Assembly: GCA_034440635.1 (NCBI GenBank)
Contig: JAOTON010000893.1
Span: forward strand, 366,001 to 430,000
DNA from: Lepas anatifera
Lineage: Eukaryota; Arthropoda; Thecostraca; Lepadidae
Length of the DNA: 64,000 bases
Direction of reading: 5' to 3'
Shown here in pieces: positions 35,626 to 47,129 of this stretch (the first letter of the stretch is position 1; every line of letters begins with the position of its first letter). The position numbers and the translations under genes were made by a program. Below the pieces are notes generated by a model, which worked only from the letters and a program-made list of their open reading frames with translations, did not search any database and was not told the origin of the DNA.

Positions 35626-35633
35626 GCACGTGC

Positions 35634-36199
35634 AACCTGAATTTGTGGCCTGCATGGATGAACCTGATGGCTCGCGATCGCTCGAAAGCTCACACTGCCT
35701 GCGAGAGCCGGCATTAGCCTATAACTTCTCTACCCATAACTTCAAAAAAACATATGCTCGTTTTTGCGACCTTTTAAGTAATTTGTGACAAAAATATATT
35801 TGAAGAAAGTTTCTTAGAATTGAATTTCACATAATAAAATCGTAGTACTGAGTTAAAATCCGGAAATTTTATTTTTCTCAAGAGTATGACCCACCCTAAT
35901 GTCCACCACTGTTGAAAGAGCAAAAAACTCACAGTTGCAAAAACAGGAAAAAATATCAAATGTTAGCGGGGAGGGGTGCGACTAATATAATTGATGATGC
36001 TAACAAATTTTCCGGGTATGTGGATAAAATCATTTGATAGCCACGCAGGATTGAAGGGACACTCCTTGCCTCCTATCAACCCGCGCCCCACCGGGGGTCT
36101 GGCGCCACCTTGGCCCCACAGAGGGCATCGATGAGTCCCTTTCTAACTCCGAAAATATGGGGGTTAGCGCAAATCTGCAAAGTGCATTACGAAACTCAT
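35634..36199. other. No gene recognised
   Basis: AT-rich to 36000, then a short C/G-rich patch. No paired ends found. Confidence 0.45.
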
Positions 36200-36995
36200 G
36201 TGACTTCAGTATGATTTTACTTCACGTGTTTAGGCGCTCAGGAGAATGGTTTGACCTCCAGAGGTCAAGTTGGGTCACGATAGGCTATTTCTACTAAAAT
36301 ATGCAATACTTAAGAAACCTGGGCATAGCTCTCATGCCATTAGAGCTATTGAAATTTACTATAGTACGCTTGATAGGAGTGCCAGGGCTTTCTCTGCTCT
36401 GTGGAGCATAATGGCCTCCCGTCAATTGTTTTATCTCCAGAGGGTACCTCTTGACCTAACATGACCTGAGGTCACGAAAGGTCAGAAAGTGACCTTGCCG
36501 TATATCAAACGGAAGCCATTGATGAGACATACACGATGACGTTTAATTCAGCGCTTTAGCTTGATGAGGTTATAAGTTATTGTCAGAATACTGTTTGTTA
36601 CCCCTGGTGACCTGTGATGACCTCAGATAGGTCAAAGGGAAAATATTACCCCTGGTATCCGTGAAAGGGTAGCCAAGAATACTTTTCTGAGAAATCTGAG
36701 AATTTGCAACCATTTTTGCGACTTTTAGATCATAAGACAGTTTTTCCCATGCTTTTTTGTATGGGAGAGGTCCCCGTGTGACCTGAGCGCAGGTCTCAAA
36801 ATATAAAAAAAATCCGGATATACAATTTTTCGAACCTGGAAGGGTCATCAAGTGTATTCAAATCGATCAGATTAGAAATGTAGCTAATCTAGAGCTCAAA
36901 AGTTGAAGTGAGGTTACCTTGGTTGACCTTGCCTGGTGACCTGACCTATTGTGGCCCGGGGTAAATTTTTTTTTGCGAGGATGGGAAAACGATGG
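36200..36995. repeat. Block dense in AGGTCA/TGACCT hexamers
   Basis: Clusters of the hexamer in both orientations occur at about 36250-36270, 36449-36495, 36606-36640, 36776-36800 and 36905-36955. The TTAA elements at 11568 and 55978 also carry such hexamers near their ends, so this may be a decayed relative. No clear terminal repeats were located. AGGTCA is also the nuclear-receptor half-site, but use as such is not shown. Confidence 0.5.
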
Positions 36996-38372
36996 GCTGA
37001 GAAGTAGACCCCTCCATCACAGTGCTGCACCCCGTCGTATTTGGTACCGTGCACTTTTATTGTTACACACTACATTGCATTCATCACATTCACTCGACAT
37101 GATACAGATCTGTAAATGATGACATTCGCATTCACTTGACACTATCAGACATTCTAGTAACACATATAGCAGATAGACACAATTCGCTTGGAGTTTGCTC
37201 GCCCACCACCACACGTCGAGAACGCGCCACACCAACCCGACCCACAGTGTCAACCGAACCCAACAGCACTCATCTTCAGCATTTGCATTGGATTCTCAGG
37301 CCAGAAATAAATAACCGAACACTACAGGTCACTCACCCGTTTTACCGACCTGTGAGACCTAATGGGCCATACAAGCTCACGTAACGCCAGGAGAAGCCGG
37401 GGCTTGGAGACGCGCTTAAGAAGCCGAATGAGATGAAGACAAGCACGGGAAGTGCAGGGATGTGGCAGGATGTGGAAAAGGAAGAGCAGGGAGTGCGACA
37501 GAGTTCATCAGTGCCAAATATCTTCACCGGAGCAGTGTTAGTCTTCTCGTTGTGGCTTAAGGCTTCGAAGGCAACTTCGATTCTGGGGCCTCCAGTCCAG
37601 CTCTGCATTTTCACTACGTCGGAGAGTGCATGAAAGGAGAAGCGGAAGGCTGCGCTTGAAGGCACAGCTGAGGGACTCCTGCAACTGAGCTCAGATGACG
37701 CCTGCCTGAGTGCCGATACATTTAAGGAACACTTCCGAAAACAATTCATCGCCATCAACATCTTTCGGCAGTGCTTCAAATACTGGCCGACCGTCTGTTC
37801 CGAGACGGGAGGTCTCTGTGGGGTTAGCAGCTAACCTCCACTTCTGTTATTTTGAATCTGTTCTGAATCTGAATCTGAATCTGTTCTGTACCTGAATCTG
37901 TTTCTATTATTTTGAAAAAAAAACCTTAGGGGCCATCATTGTTTCCCGGTGGGACGAAGGTTAAACGGACAGTTCACTAAAAACATATTGGTGAAGTCAA
38001 GATCAAACTGTCAAAAATTAGTTTTAAACAGTGATACTAGTTGTATTTCAGGGGTCATTTTAGTCTCACATCTGACTTCTGTGATATTTGTTGGCTGTTT
38101 TAGTGAAAATATAATTTGGTCCCTTTTTGGCCCTGCTTCTAACTCGGCTTGGCCCTTTTCTGCTGAAAAAACTTCGCAGCCCTCGGCACCATCTTTAATC
38201 TCTAGCTGACGGAAAAACACAAAAATTGGGCAACATTTTTAACACTAGCACTTCTAAGTCTTATTAACGCTCCCCCCAATGGGTGTTGATCCCTTGAAGA
38301 CACATAATTGCCAGCACAAGAAATGCCCCCCCACTGACATTTCCTTAAAAAATACCCTGGTATACTAACGCT
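36996..38372. other. No gene recognised; position of the missing Gypsy 5' part
   Basis: A full Gypsy element would have its 5' LTR and gag here. Nothing resembling the 3' LTR start at about 45170 or a gag CCHC zinc knuckle was found, so the 5' part is lost or was replaced. A reverse frame at 37779-37342 and GAATCT-type short repeats at 37855-37905 are the only other features. Confidence 0.5.
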
Positions 38373-38696
38373 ATGGTTGACTCGGGTGCAGGACCTAATG
38401 TTATCGATAAGGGAACCATGCTTAAGTTAGGCCTGCTAAAGTCTATCAAACGTTTTAACAAGTGTCACGTGCTAGGTGTTAGAAATGTGCAAGTTCCCAT
38501 TTTTGGGCATGCTGAGCTAAACGTGGGGTTGGGTGATAGTGTCATTGAAACTGATGTGTTCACTGTTCTTGACACATATGAAGCCACTGTCATTCTCGGA
38601 CGCTCATTTTTTCTAAGTTCTCCTCACTTGAATTTGACTGGGATGGTCATAGAATTCGACTGGGAGATAGGTGGTATGACACCAACATCATGCTAA
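38373..38696 (+). pseudogene. Gypsy aspartic protease
   Basis: MVDSGAGPNVID at the start holds the retroviral-type D-S-G active-site triad. ATVILGRSFF near residues 69-78 is the second conserved block (ILGxxF) of this family. Upstream stop codons and the missing gag show that the 5' part is gone. A frame change at about 38690 leads into the RT region. The enzyme would process the Gag-Pol precursor. Confidence 0.8.
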
Positions 38697-39904
38697 TTGG
38701 TGGTAGGCTGGATGGTAGGGTCGAGGTGGCCCGGGTCGAACAGCGCTGTGTGAAGGACTTAAATTTCGATATAAACCCCAAGTTGAGCCCTGAGCACAAG
38801 CAAAGGCTGCAGAGCCTGCTCCTACATCATAAGTCTGTTTGGGCCACCAATCCCAAGAAACCGGCCCTGTGTAACAAAGAAAAGCACAAGATAGTCACCA
38901 ATGTGCGAGACCAATTAAGCAAAAGATGAGGCGGATGTCCCCGATGATGAGAAAGAGGTGAATAGACGGATTGAGGAAATGCTAGCTAATGAACTATGTA
39001 GACCGTCAGAATCCCCCTGGAGTAGTGGAGTGATCTTGGTGAGGAAACGTGATGGGACACACCGTTTCGTGATTGACTACCGTATGTTGAACAAGGTGAT
39101 GGAGAAGGACGCGTATCCTCTCCCAAACACTAAAGATCTCTTCGACAAAATGCATGGGAGCGAAGTGTTTTCGTTCTTAGACTGCGCCAGTGCTTACTTG
39201 AGTATCAGTATGGAGGAGGCTGACCGCCACAAGACTGAATTTTCTGTGCCCAGAGGACAATACGAGATGAACGTGATGCCGTTCGGACTCTGCAACAGTC
39301 AGAGCACCTATCAGAGGGCCATTGATTCTGCTTTGAAGGGGGTGCCCCATGCTGTCGCGTATATTGACGACGTGTACTGTTTCTCCAGAGATTTCGAGCA
39401 GCACTTACTAGATCTAGAGCAGACACTGAACAGGCTTCAGATAGCTAACATGCAACTCAGACCAGACAAGTGTCATTTTGGTTATGCCAAAGGGCCTTTA
39501 CTGGGTCACGAGATCTCGGTCATGGGTTGTTCTCCTCTACTAGAGAACTTGCGGGTCATAAAAGGTTGTCCCAGGCCAACGTGTAAGAAGGAGCTCCAAC
39601 GATTCCTGGGCATAGTGAATTATTATAGGCCTTTCATCCCGCGCATGGCCGAGACCTCGGCTCCTCTTTACGGTCTTACTGGATCCGGTGTCAGCTGGCA
39701 TTGGTCAGCTGAGTGTGAGCACAGTTTCGTGGCACTAAGAGATGCCCTGACTTCTGATCTTGTGCCAGCTTTCCCTCAGTGGGAAAAACCATTCTTCATC
39801 GAGGTAGATGGGTCTTGCTCGGGCGTTGGCGCAATAATCCCGCAGGAGGATCACCGAGGAAAGCTTAAACCCATAACATTTTACTCCTCTGGTCACTGCG
39901 ACAT
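38690..39904 (+). pseudogene. Gypsy reverse transcriptase and RNase H, N-terminal part
   Basis: The linker region (38690-38929) is followed by a frame change and RT (38958 on). RT motifs in order: SPWSSGVILVRKRDGTHRFVIDYR, FSFLDCASAY with the first catalytic aspartate, VMPFGLCNSQSTYQR, and AYIDDVYCFS with the paired aspartates. After the connection domain (GIVNYYRPFIPRMAE) RNase H begins at FFIEVDGSCSGVGAII. It is cut after HCD by the inverted-repeat element. The rest of RNase H resumes at 43287. Confidence 0.9.
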
Positions 39905-41179
39905 TAGGGTGTCCCAAAATACCACTTTTTCGTCTGTGCAAGCTTGCCGGTTGACACCGCATTCTCCTTTGAGTTAATAATGAGCATGCAAAATTTGGAT
40001 TCGATCCTTTGAGGTTTGGTCCCCCCCGCCCCCAAAACTGGTGAAAATCGAAAATCGTTGAATCGGCTCGAAAATGGGTTCATTCGAAAGCTTATGACAG
40101 AGGAAAACATATTTCCCTCATACAAATTGATGTAAAACCACTTCTTCAACGTTTTAGAGAGCTAAGAAGTTCCGAATTGTGGTATCACTGGCCAGAGGCG
40201 GATCTAATAAACTTTTTGGGGGTAACATGAGCAAAATGGGAAAACAGTGTCTTTTTTCAAGAAAATAGACCTCAATTGGCCAAAGCGAGTAGAGTTTATC
40301 ACTTTTAAGGGGATGGCTGGATTGGTTTTCCTTGCATCCGCCACTGGTATGGACATGACAAACTATATATTGTACTTCGCCTGATTTCGGGAAATAAAGC
40401 CATTTGCTGCATCACTACGGATATAAGTGCATGGTACCATTGCGACCGTTAGGATGAATATTCCATGTTTTCGTTCCTTTGCAGAGTTGTGTCATGACTA
40501 ATTTGCATTTAATGTTAAAGCAGTCTACCTGAAGCAAATTGTACGATGCCTTCAGCATACTCGAAGAAAAGATCCAATGATGAAGAAGGGAGAAGTCAGC
40601 GACGGAAAAAACATGCGGACTGACCTCTGAAGTAGTCCAGGCATCAATTGAAACGATGAGATGACCTTGTTGGTAAATCCCTTCAGCTGCCTGCCAATCA
40701 GCTACCGACCAAGCGTAAAATCCTCCAAAGGTACCGAGCCCTCCGCATACAAGAGCCTAGTGCAACGAAGCACTAACTAGCTGGATAGATCGCTTTAGAG
40801 GTCCAGGAGATATAAGTCACCGTTCGAGTGCCCTGCAATACTGTTTACGGCAGCTGTAGAAATGTGTCATGCATACGCTAGGCGTGTGGTTAAGGTAATA
40901 CTGAAATCTGAATCGAGAAACACTTCCATTTCAGCGCCAGCTCTATTAATTTCATCGCCAGCTCATGGCAGTCGGTTATCATTTTCATGGTAACAGTGAC
41001 AAGTTCTTAAGGAACCTGCAAATGATCATGAGGTCTAACAACAATCCTTCTTCGCAAGAGGACTTCAGTTTCTTCATGAATCAACACCAGGTGCCTAATC
41101 CTAGAATTATATAAAATATTTTCTGCTCACGCTGTTCTTTGTTGTTGTTTTTCTGGCGATACTCTTCAACAAGCTCTCC

Positions 41180-41760
41180 ATGGCCCCCGCCGAGCACCTT
41201 CAAGTCAAGCAGATTGCAGAGCTAATCGCCTTCTTTCATGACCCATACTTTTTGCAGACCCTACTGACTGCGGGAACTCCACGGTTTGACCTCAGGCTGT
41301 TCCAGGACATGAAGACCTATTCAGGGCAGCTACCAAGTGCTACGAAAGCCACACAGTGCTCTATCATGCGTCAACCCTGGCATCTCACGGGGGAAAACGC
41401 CGTCCTCTGGTTGTTTGGTGAGGGTGTGTCAACAGATGAAAATGCAGAGGTAGCAGCTGCACTCCCTGACAGTCACATAGCCAGGAACATTGGCACAGGG
41501 AAAGCCGATGTTGTCAGGAGCAGATAAGCTGAGGCTCTGTAACTTCGTCCGACCGCACTCCTGGCTGGCATTCAGGTGGATGAACGTCAGCAACCAGTGC
41601 TTACCACCCAGGAATCGGCGAGTGATACAGACTTCATCTGTATGAACGCTTTCATGGAAAATCTAGCAGTCACAAACGACAGCACGGAACGATCGGTGAA
41701 ATACATCATGGACTACACCAACGTTGCCCGTGAAGGTGACATGAGGGCTCGGAACTGACA
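41180..41760 (+). pseudogene. Unknown protein fragments inside the inverted-repeat element
   Basis: Two frames lie in the same orientation: 41180-41527 (115 codons, with HLTGENAVLWLFGEGVS) and 41576-41758 (60 codons, with TNDSTERSVKYIMDYTNVA). They read like parts of one protein broken by stops. I think similar blocks (LFG followed by ND-AERxVKxI-DY) occur in unnamed invertebrate proteins, but I cannot name the family and no catalytic site is visible. They may be the remains of the element's own gene or of a captured host gene. Confidence 0.45.
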
Positions 41761-41879
41761 ATAGCCTGCGCACACCGTCTCCAAGCGCCGAATCTCAAAA
41801 AAGAGCTGGATGGCGTGCACGTTTAAAATATTAATATAGAACTAGAAGGAGCAGTCTAACAACATTTTGTCTGAGAACA

Positions 41880-42468
41880 AGTTTCCTTTCCCATTCATGG
41901 GCTTCCGAATAAACACATTAAAGCCATTGGCTTGATGATATGGTGTGTCGTTTTGACTGCACCAATCGGTTGCGAAAAAAATGAAACAATCATATTTGTG
42001 CAATGAACGCTCACTTTCCATGCCATTCACAGTCCCAGGGAAAAGAAATCTAGCTATGCCCTTGAAAGCGGTTAAATTGTACAGACTGTGATGATTCTGG
42101 TCCATTTTCTTGAAAAAACAATAATTTTCCCCACATTTCCCGCGATACCCCCAAAAAAGTTCATAAGATCCACCTCTGGCCAGTGATCTCGCAATTCGAA
42201 ACTTCTTAGCTCCATAAAAGCATCAAGAAGTGGTTTTACATCAAGTTGAATGAGGGAAATAGGTTTTTCTGTCATAAGCTTTCATATAAACCAATTTTCA
42301 AGCCAATACAACGGTTCTCCATTTTCATCAGTTAAAGGGGGGGCGGGGAGACCAAACCTCAAAGCATCGATTCAAAATTTTGCATGCTCATTATTAACTC
42401 AAAGGAGATTGCGGTGTCAACTGGCAGGCTTGCACAGACGAAAAAGTGGTATTTTGGGACACCTTAAT
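41880..42468 (-). repeat. Internal extra copy of the element's right arm
   Basis: Reads parallel to the right arm (42570-43286): shared TTTTCTTGAAAAAA, CCTCTGGCCAGTGAT, CTCATTATTAACTCAAAGGAG and the terminal GTGGTATTTTGGGACACC. It stops at 42468 with an almost complete end. The sequence just beyond it (42469-42560) matches that at about 42680-42755, so one copy appears to have inserted into another. Confidence 0.75.
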
Positions 42469-43286
42469 TACTCCTGACACGACAATTCTGTAAAGGAACA
42501 AAAACATGATATATTTCTTCTAACGGTCACAACGGTGTAAAGAAGTACTTCAGAGGTCGGCCTGCATATTTTTCCCGTTGCTGACTTGTCTCTTCTTCAT
42601 CATTGTATCTTTTCTTCGAGTATGCTGAAGGCATCGTACAATTTGCTTCAGGAAGACCGCTTCAACATTAAATGCAAATTACTCATGACACGACAACTCT
42701 GTAAAGAAACGAACACATGGAATATTCATTCCAACGGTGACAATGGTACCATGCACTTATATCCGTAGTGATGCCGCAAATGGCTTTGTTTCCCGAAATC
42801 AGGCGAAGTACAATTTATAATTTGTCATTTCCATACCAGTAGCGGATGCAAGGAAAACCAATCCAGTCATCCCCTTAAAAGTGATAAAACTCTACTCGCT
42901 TTGGTCAATTGTGGTCTATTTTCTTGAAAAAAGACACTGTTTTCCCATTTTGCTCATGTTACCCCCAAAAAAAGTTTATTAGATCCGCCTCTGGCCAGTG
43001 ATACCACAATTCGGAACTTCTTAGCTCTCTAAAACGTTGAAGAAGTGGTTTTACATCAATTTGTATGAGGGAAATATGTTTTCCTCTGTCATAAGCTTTC
43101 GAATGAACCCATTTTCGAGCCAATTCAACGATTTTCGATTTTCACCAGTTTTGGGGGGGGCGGGGGGGGGACCAAACCTCAAAGGAGCGAATCCAAATTT
43201 TGCATGCTCATTATTAACTCAAAGGAGAATGCGGTGTCAACCGGCAAGCTTGCACAGACAAAAAAGTGGTATTTTGGGACACCCTA

Positions 43287-45137
43287 CTGCGACATAGCGT
43301 AACTACTCGGCCTCAGAGGTCGAATGCTGGGCGATCATTTCTGCGACGCGGAAGTGGAGCGTATATGTGAACGCGGCTCCTCAGGTTGTGCTAATCAGTG
43401 ATCACAACCCCTTAACCTGGCTACGCAGGCAAAGGGATCCCACCGGAAATTTGCCCGATGGATCGCTGAACTAGAGTGTCTGAACTACACTGTAGTATAC
43501 CGCAAGGGTGTCAGACATATTGCACCCGACTTTCTGAGCCGGTTGGAGTCGAGTGTAGATAGGGATGTCAACAATGAGGGAGAACATTTCGAGAGGCACG
43601 TTTATACTGTTGGCGCAGTAGACGAGTTCTTAGATGATGTTAAAAGGGCTCAGAAAGAAGACTCGAATGTAGAGTATGCCGCTCATCAGCTGCAAACTTA
43701 CGGCAAGGTGAGGCGGGGACGCTACAAATCCTACGGTGGAATGAAGGTAAAGGATGGGTTACTGATGCAAAAATCTCAGATAGTTGTTCCGAGTTCCATG
43801 CGCAGGGAGGTGTTTGAGAGGGAGCACTCAGTCCACCATGCTGGAGTCGATAAGACATATAAATGCATCAAAGAACGATATTCCTGGGTAGGCATGTACC
43901 GCAATATTCAAACACTGTGCGTAGCATGTGAACTCTGCCAAGGAAATAAGCGCTCGTTCGCCCCCAAGGAGACGCTGCAGGACTATGTCACGGGCGATAC
44001 AACGCCTCGAAGCACCATCGCCATGGATTTTGCAACCCTACCGTGGTCTCGTGGGGGGTACCGATATATTTTAGTTATAGTAGACGTATTCTCGCGCTAC
44101 GCCGAGCTCGTTCCTCTAAAAGATCAAACTGCGCAGACGATCTGTGACGCTGTGCGATCAGAGTGGATCTACCGTCACGGCCCTCCGTTGCGTATTATCA
44201 CGGACCAAGGACCCAACATGGACGGGCAGACGATGAGGCAGCTGTGTGAGATGCTTGGCACAGAGAAGAGACATTCTTCTCCATACCACCCGGAAGGTGA
44301 CGGTCTTGCGGAACGGACAATTCAGTCCGTGAAGCAACTGATGAGGTGTAAACTGCAGCAACGCGATATGGAGGATGTATGTTGGCCATACGTGTTGAGC
44401 GAAGTGCGCAGCAACTACAATGCTTTACCTAACAACTCAACCAAATTCCAGCCAAATGAGATCATGCTTGGTGTGAAACTGAGTGCCCCCTTAGAAGTGA
44501 GCCTGGATAGGCCAGAGCTAGCTGCTGAAAATGCGATTAGTCCAAAGTCACATGTGGAAGAAACGTGCCATGGTCTTTCTCAGTTACATGAGCAGGCTTT
44601 GCATAATTCTGCTGGTGCTCACACTCTTTCTAAAAACAATATGATCAAGGAAAAAGACAGCGATGTTCGACCCGGTGACCACGTCTTTCTTCGCAGGGAA
44701 GTGCGACATTCATCCCTGGACCCCATATATGATGGCCCCTTTCTTGTCATAGATCGTAGAAATGCAAATGTGTTGTTAAGGCTTGGAAGGAGAGATGTGG
44801 TGGTACACTTAAACCGAGGTAAGAAATATTTGAATGACACGAGCGCTCCTCATGCCGTGTATGTACCGACAGGACCGCCTGTAGCGCCCCCCGCGATAAC
44901 AACGCCGATGTTACTGATCCTGATGTGCGGCAATCATCCCTCCCGGTTCACAGTGATGCAGCCAGCGATGTGTCGCACGGCAGTGTACCGTCACAACAGC
45001 CACAGCTGAGTGATGTGAATGTGGATACGGACATAGTGTCTACACAGACTCAGCCAAACGCTGCTACTCCGGGATACCGGCGGAACCTGCCACGGAATAG
45101 GAGACCCCCCGACCATCTTAGGGATTGTGTTACTTAA
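43287..45137 (+). pseudogene. Gypsy RNase H C-terminal part and integrase
   Basis: The first 250 bp hold the rest of RNase H, including SDHNPLTWL, with a frame change at about 43450. The main frame (43543-45009, 488 residues) is integrase. The HHCC zinc finger is H95-x3-H99 and C129-x2-C132. The catalytic core has D162, D221 and E257, the D,D(35)E spacing, all intact. A GPY/F-like block (DGPFLVIDRR) lies near residues 405-415. A frame change near 44990 leads to a short Pro/Arg-rich tail ending at 45137. It would insert the element's cDNA. The core is undamaged, so loss of activity comes from the other breaks. Confidence 0.92.
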
Positions 45138-45159
45138 CGTTACTGGTCTACTCTTTCTT

Positions 45160-45400
45160 TAGGGGGAAGTGATGTTATGATGTGGCTCTGCACGGCCTTG
45201 CTCGTTACTGCTGTATACTGCCAGCACGCATGTGTTTGCATGTGTCTGCACGACTGCATGATTGTCGCCGTCTGCCGCTTGCCTACTTTGGCCTAATTGT
45301 TCTCTCATTTCCTTTTCAGGATGACCCAATATTATCTTGGCTTCTCAGAATAAACCTCTGCATTTCGTCATCAAGTGTATGCATTCTGACGAGCAGGATA
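45160..45400 (+). repeat. Polypurine tract and start of the Gypsy 3' LTR
   Basis: AGGGGGAAG at 45161-45169 is a typical polypurine tract. The LTR would start with TG at about 45170 (TGATGTTATGATG). An AATAAA lies at about 45350. The right end could not be set because there is no 5' LTR for comparison. Confidence 0.55.
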
Positions 45401-47129
45401 GCTTTCCAACACTGGCGAGACCCAAAAACCATAGACGGCGGAATGTTGAAAGGAAGGCACTGTTTACTCGTATGGCTCCAACCTACTAACGTGGATGTTT
45501 AGGAACGATTTGGGGCGCCTAAGTACGAAAACTGTCAATTCAACAGTGCTATGATAACCATTTTATTATAAAGACTGTTTTCAAGACATTACAGCTCCCT
45601 TAAACACATGAAACCAAGCTGCACTGACTAATAGGAAAAACATACTAGGTGACAGGGCACCCCTCATCCGGAAATGGAAATCTACAGCCCAGCATAGTAT
45701 GTAATTTCAAGGTTTGATTTAGCTGGACGCTGAGCATATGAGGAAACATCTCCTTAATCATAAAAAATCTCCTTAGGTCATATTTGGTAAACGAATGTAG
45801 AATAAGTGACAGTGGAGAAATTATATACCCACCACTCACCAGTTAGTTAGATCTTCCTGTCCAGTGGGGAGGCTCATTTGGCAGTATGGACGCCAATGAC
45901 CAAAGCAGCTGCAGCATCTAAAAATTGTCATTTTATGATAATGAGGTCATTTGAGGTCATGAGGTCATCATTATTTTAGGTGAGGTCCTAATCATACCAT
46001 ACAGCAACATGTCCTAATAATCAGCAACATGATTGTGGCCAATAAATGGTGACATAGACATACAGACTAGCGTCGACCGTTCTGGCTGTTTCACAAGTAT
46101 TATTTCTCCACGTGTGATATTCTCGACGGCTAGGTAATGATAGGAACCAAAAAATAAATAGGACGTCTCTTGAGAGCGGGTTTTAGATATAGAGGTATAA
46201 TCTGCTTTAATATCCTGATTACTCTGGAAATTCACTTTCACGGAAACTACTCGCATGCCAATGTAACGTTACCTGATGATTACTCCATACCTGAAATATT
46301 TTTTCTTACGCGCTATCTCTTCATCAGTTTAGTGAGGCGAATTCTCGATGAAGTAGACACACAACCATAAGGTAGGCTGCTGTACAAATCTGCGCAGCAC
46401 CAGCTGTCCACAGTTGCACTCAGCAGCAGGTCCTGAACATCGTTTTGAAACACCCGGATGCTTTCGCTATTTTCCTCATAGAGCCATGACTGTTGCATGC
46501 TTAGCAGGAAAAGGTGGAGGAAGGAGGGGCCCCAGATTCAGGGCAAGAGCTAATATAGGTGACATAGGCTGCAATGGACACCATAAGAACATCACCAGGA
46601 AAACTGTCTGTGCATCGCGGTCGTCTCTTCGCCGGTTTGACCCAATCCTTTGCTTCTTAGAATTTTGGGCAGAAACAGAGCATTTTCTACACCCTGTAAC
46701 TAAGCGCGCAAATACAACACCTTGCAACTGAATCCGGGGGTGGAACTTTGTGCAAAGGTTTAATGATGTTTTTTCCCCAATCGGCCCGTAAAATTGCACT
46801 GATGGGGCGAGGGAATGAAAAATGTTAAAATGATGTTCCTGTATATCGTGCGATGTTTCTATTTTCCCTCATGGCCTGAAAATCTCAGTGTTGGCACAGC
46901 ACAGGAAGGTGAATGTCGGGAGCTGTTCCGGCTCTATATCCTCCACTTCTTCATATTGGTGGAGCGGTAGCATGTATACCTATAGATGTTCTCAATCGAT
47001 GGTTGTCATTTTTGGAAAAACAAATCACTGACTTATTTGGTGAAACTTTTCTTAATCCATAATAATCCATCAATGCGCGCATTATTAGGGAGTGCTCTGA
47101 CTAGCTTGTAACCCCACTTAGTATACTCT
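45401..47129. other. No gene recognised
   Basis: Contains a GAGGTCAT tandem run at about 45945-45970 and short frames of no known family (46414-46731 plus, 46476-46799 minus). Confidence 0.45.

Larger units (their letters stand above)
39905..43286. mobile_element. MULE-like element with ~700-bp terminal inverted repeats, perfect 9-bp TSD
   Basis: Both ends read TAGGGTGTCCCAAAATACCA inward. The flanks are CTGCGACAT at 39896-39904 and 43287-43295, a perfect 9-bp duplication inside the Gypsy RNase H reading frame. The inverted arms run about 39905-40615 and 42570-43286. Long arms and 9-bp TSDs suit Mutator-like (MULE) elements. The interior (40620-42560) has two short frames (41180-41757) and an extra copy of the right arm (about 41880-42468). 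No MULE transposase motif was recognised. Confidence 0.85.
38373..45400 (+). mobile_element. Gypsy (Metaviridae) LTR retrotransposon, 5'-truncated and interrupted
   Basis: Order: protease, RT, RNase H, integrase, polypurine tract, 3' LTR start. RT before integrase identifies Gypsy rather than Copia. gag and the 5' LTR are not present. A 3.4-kb inverted-repeat element (39905-43286) splits RNase H, with a perfect 9-bp duplication. Frame changes occur near 38690, 38930, 43450 and 44990. It cannot move on its own. Confidence 0.9.

Noticed and set aside
36996..38372. Search for the Gypsy 5' LTR and gag
   Set aside because: No match to the 3' LTR start and no CCHC knuckle in any frame.
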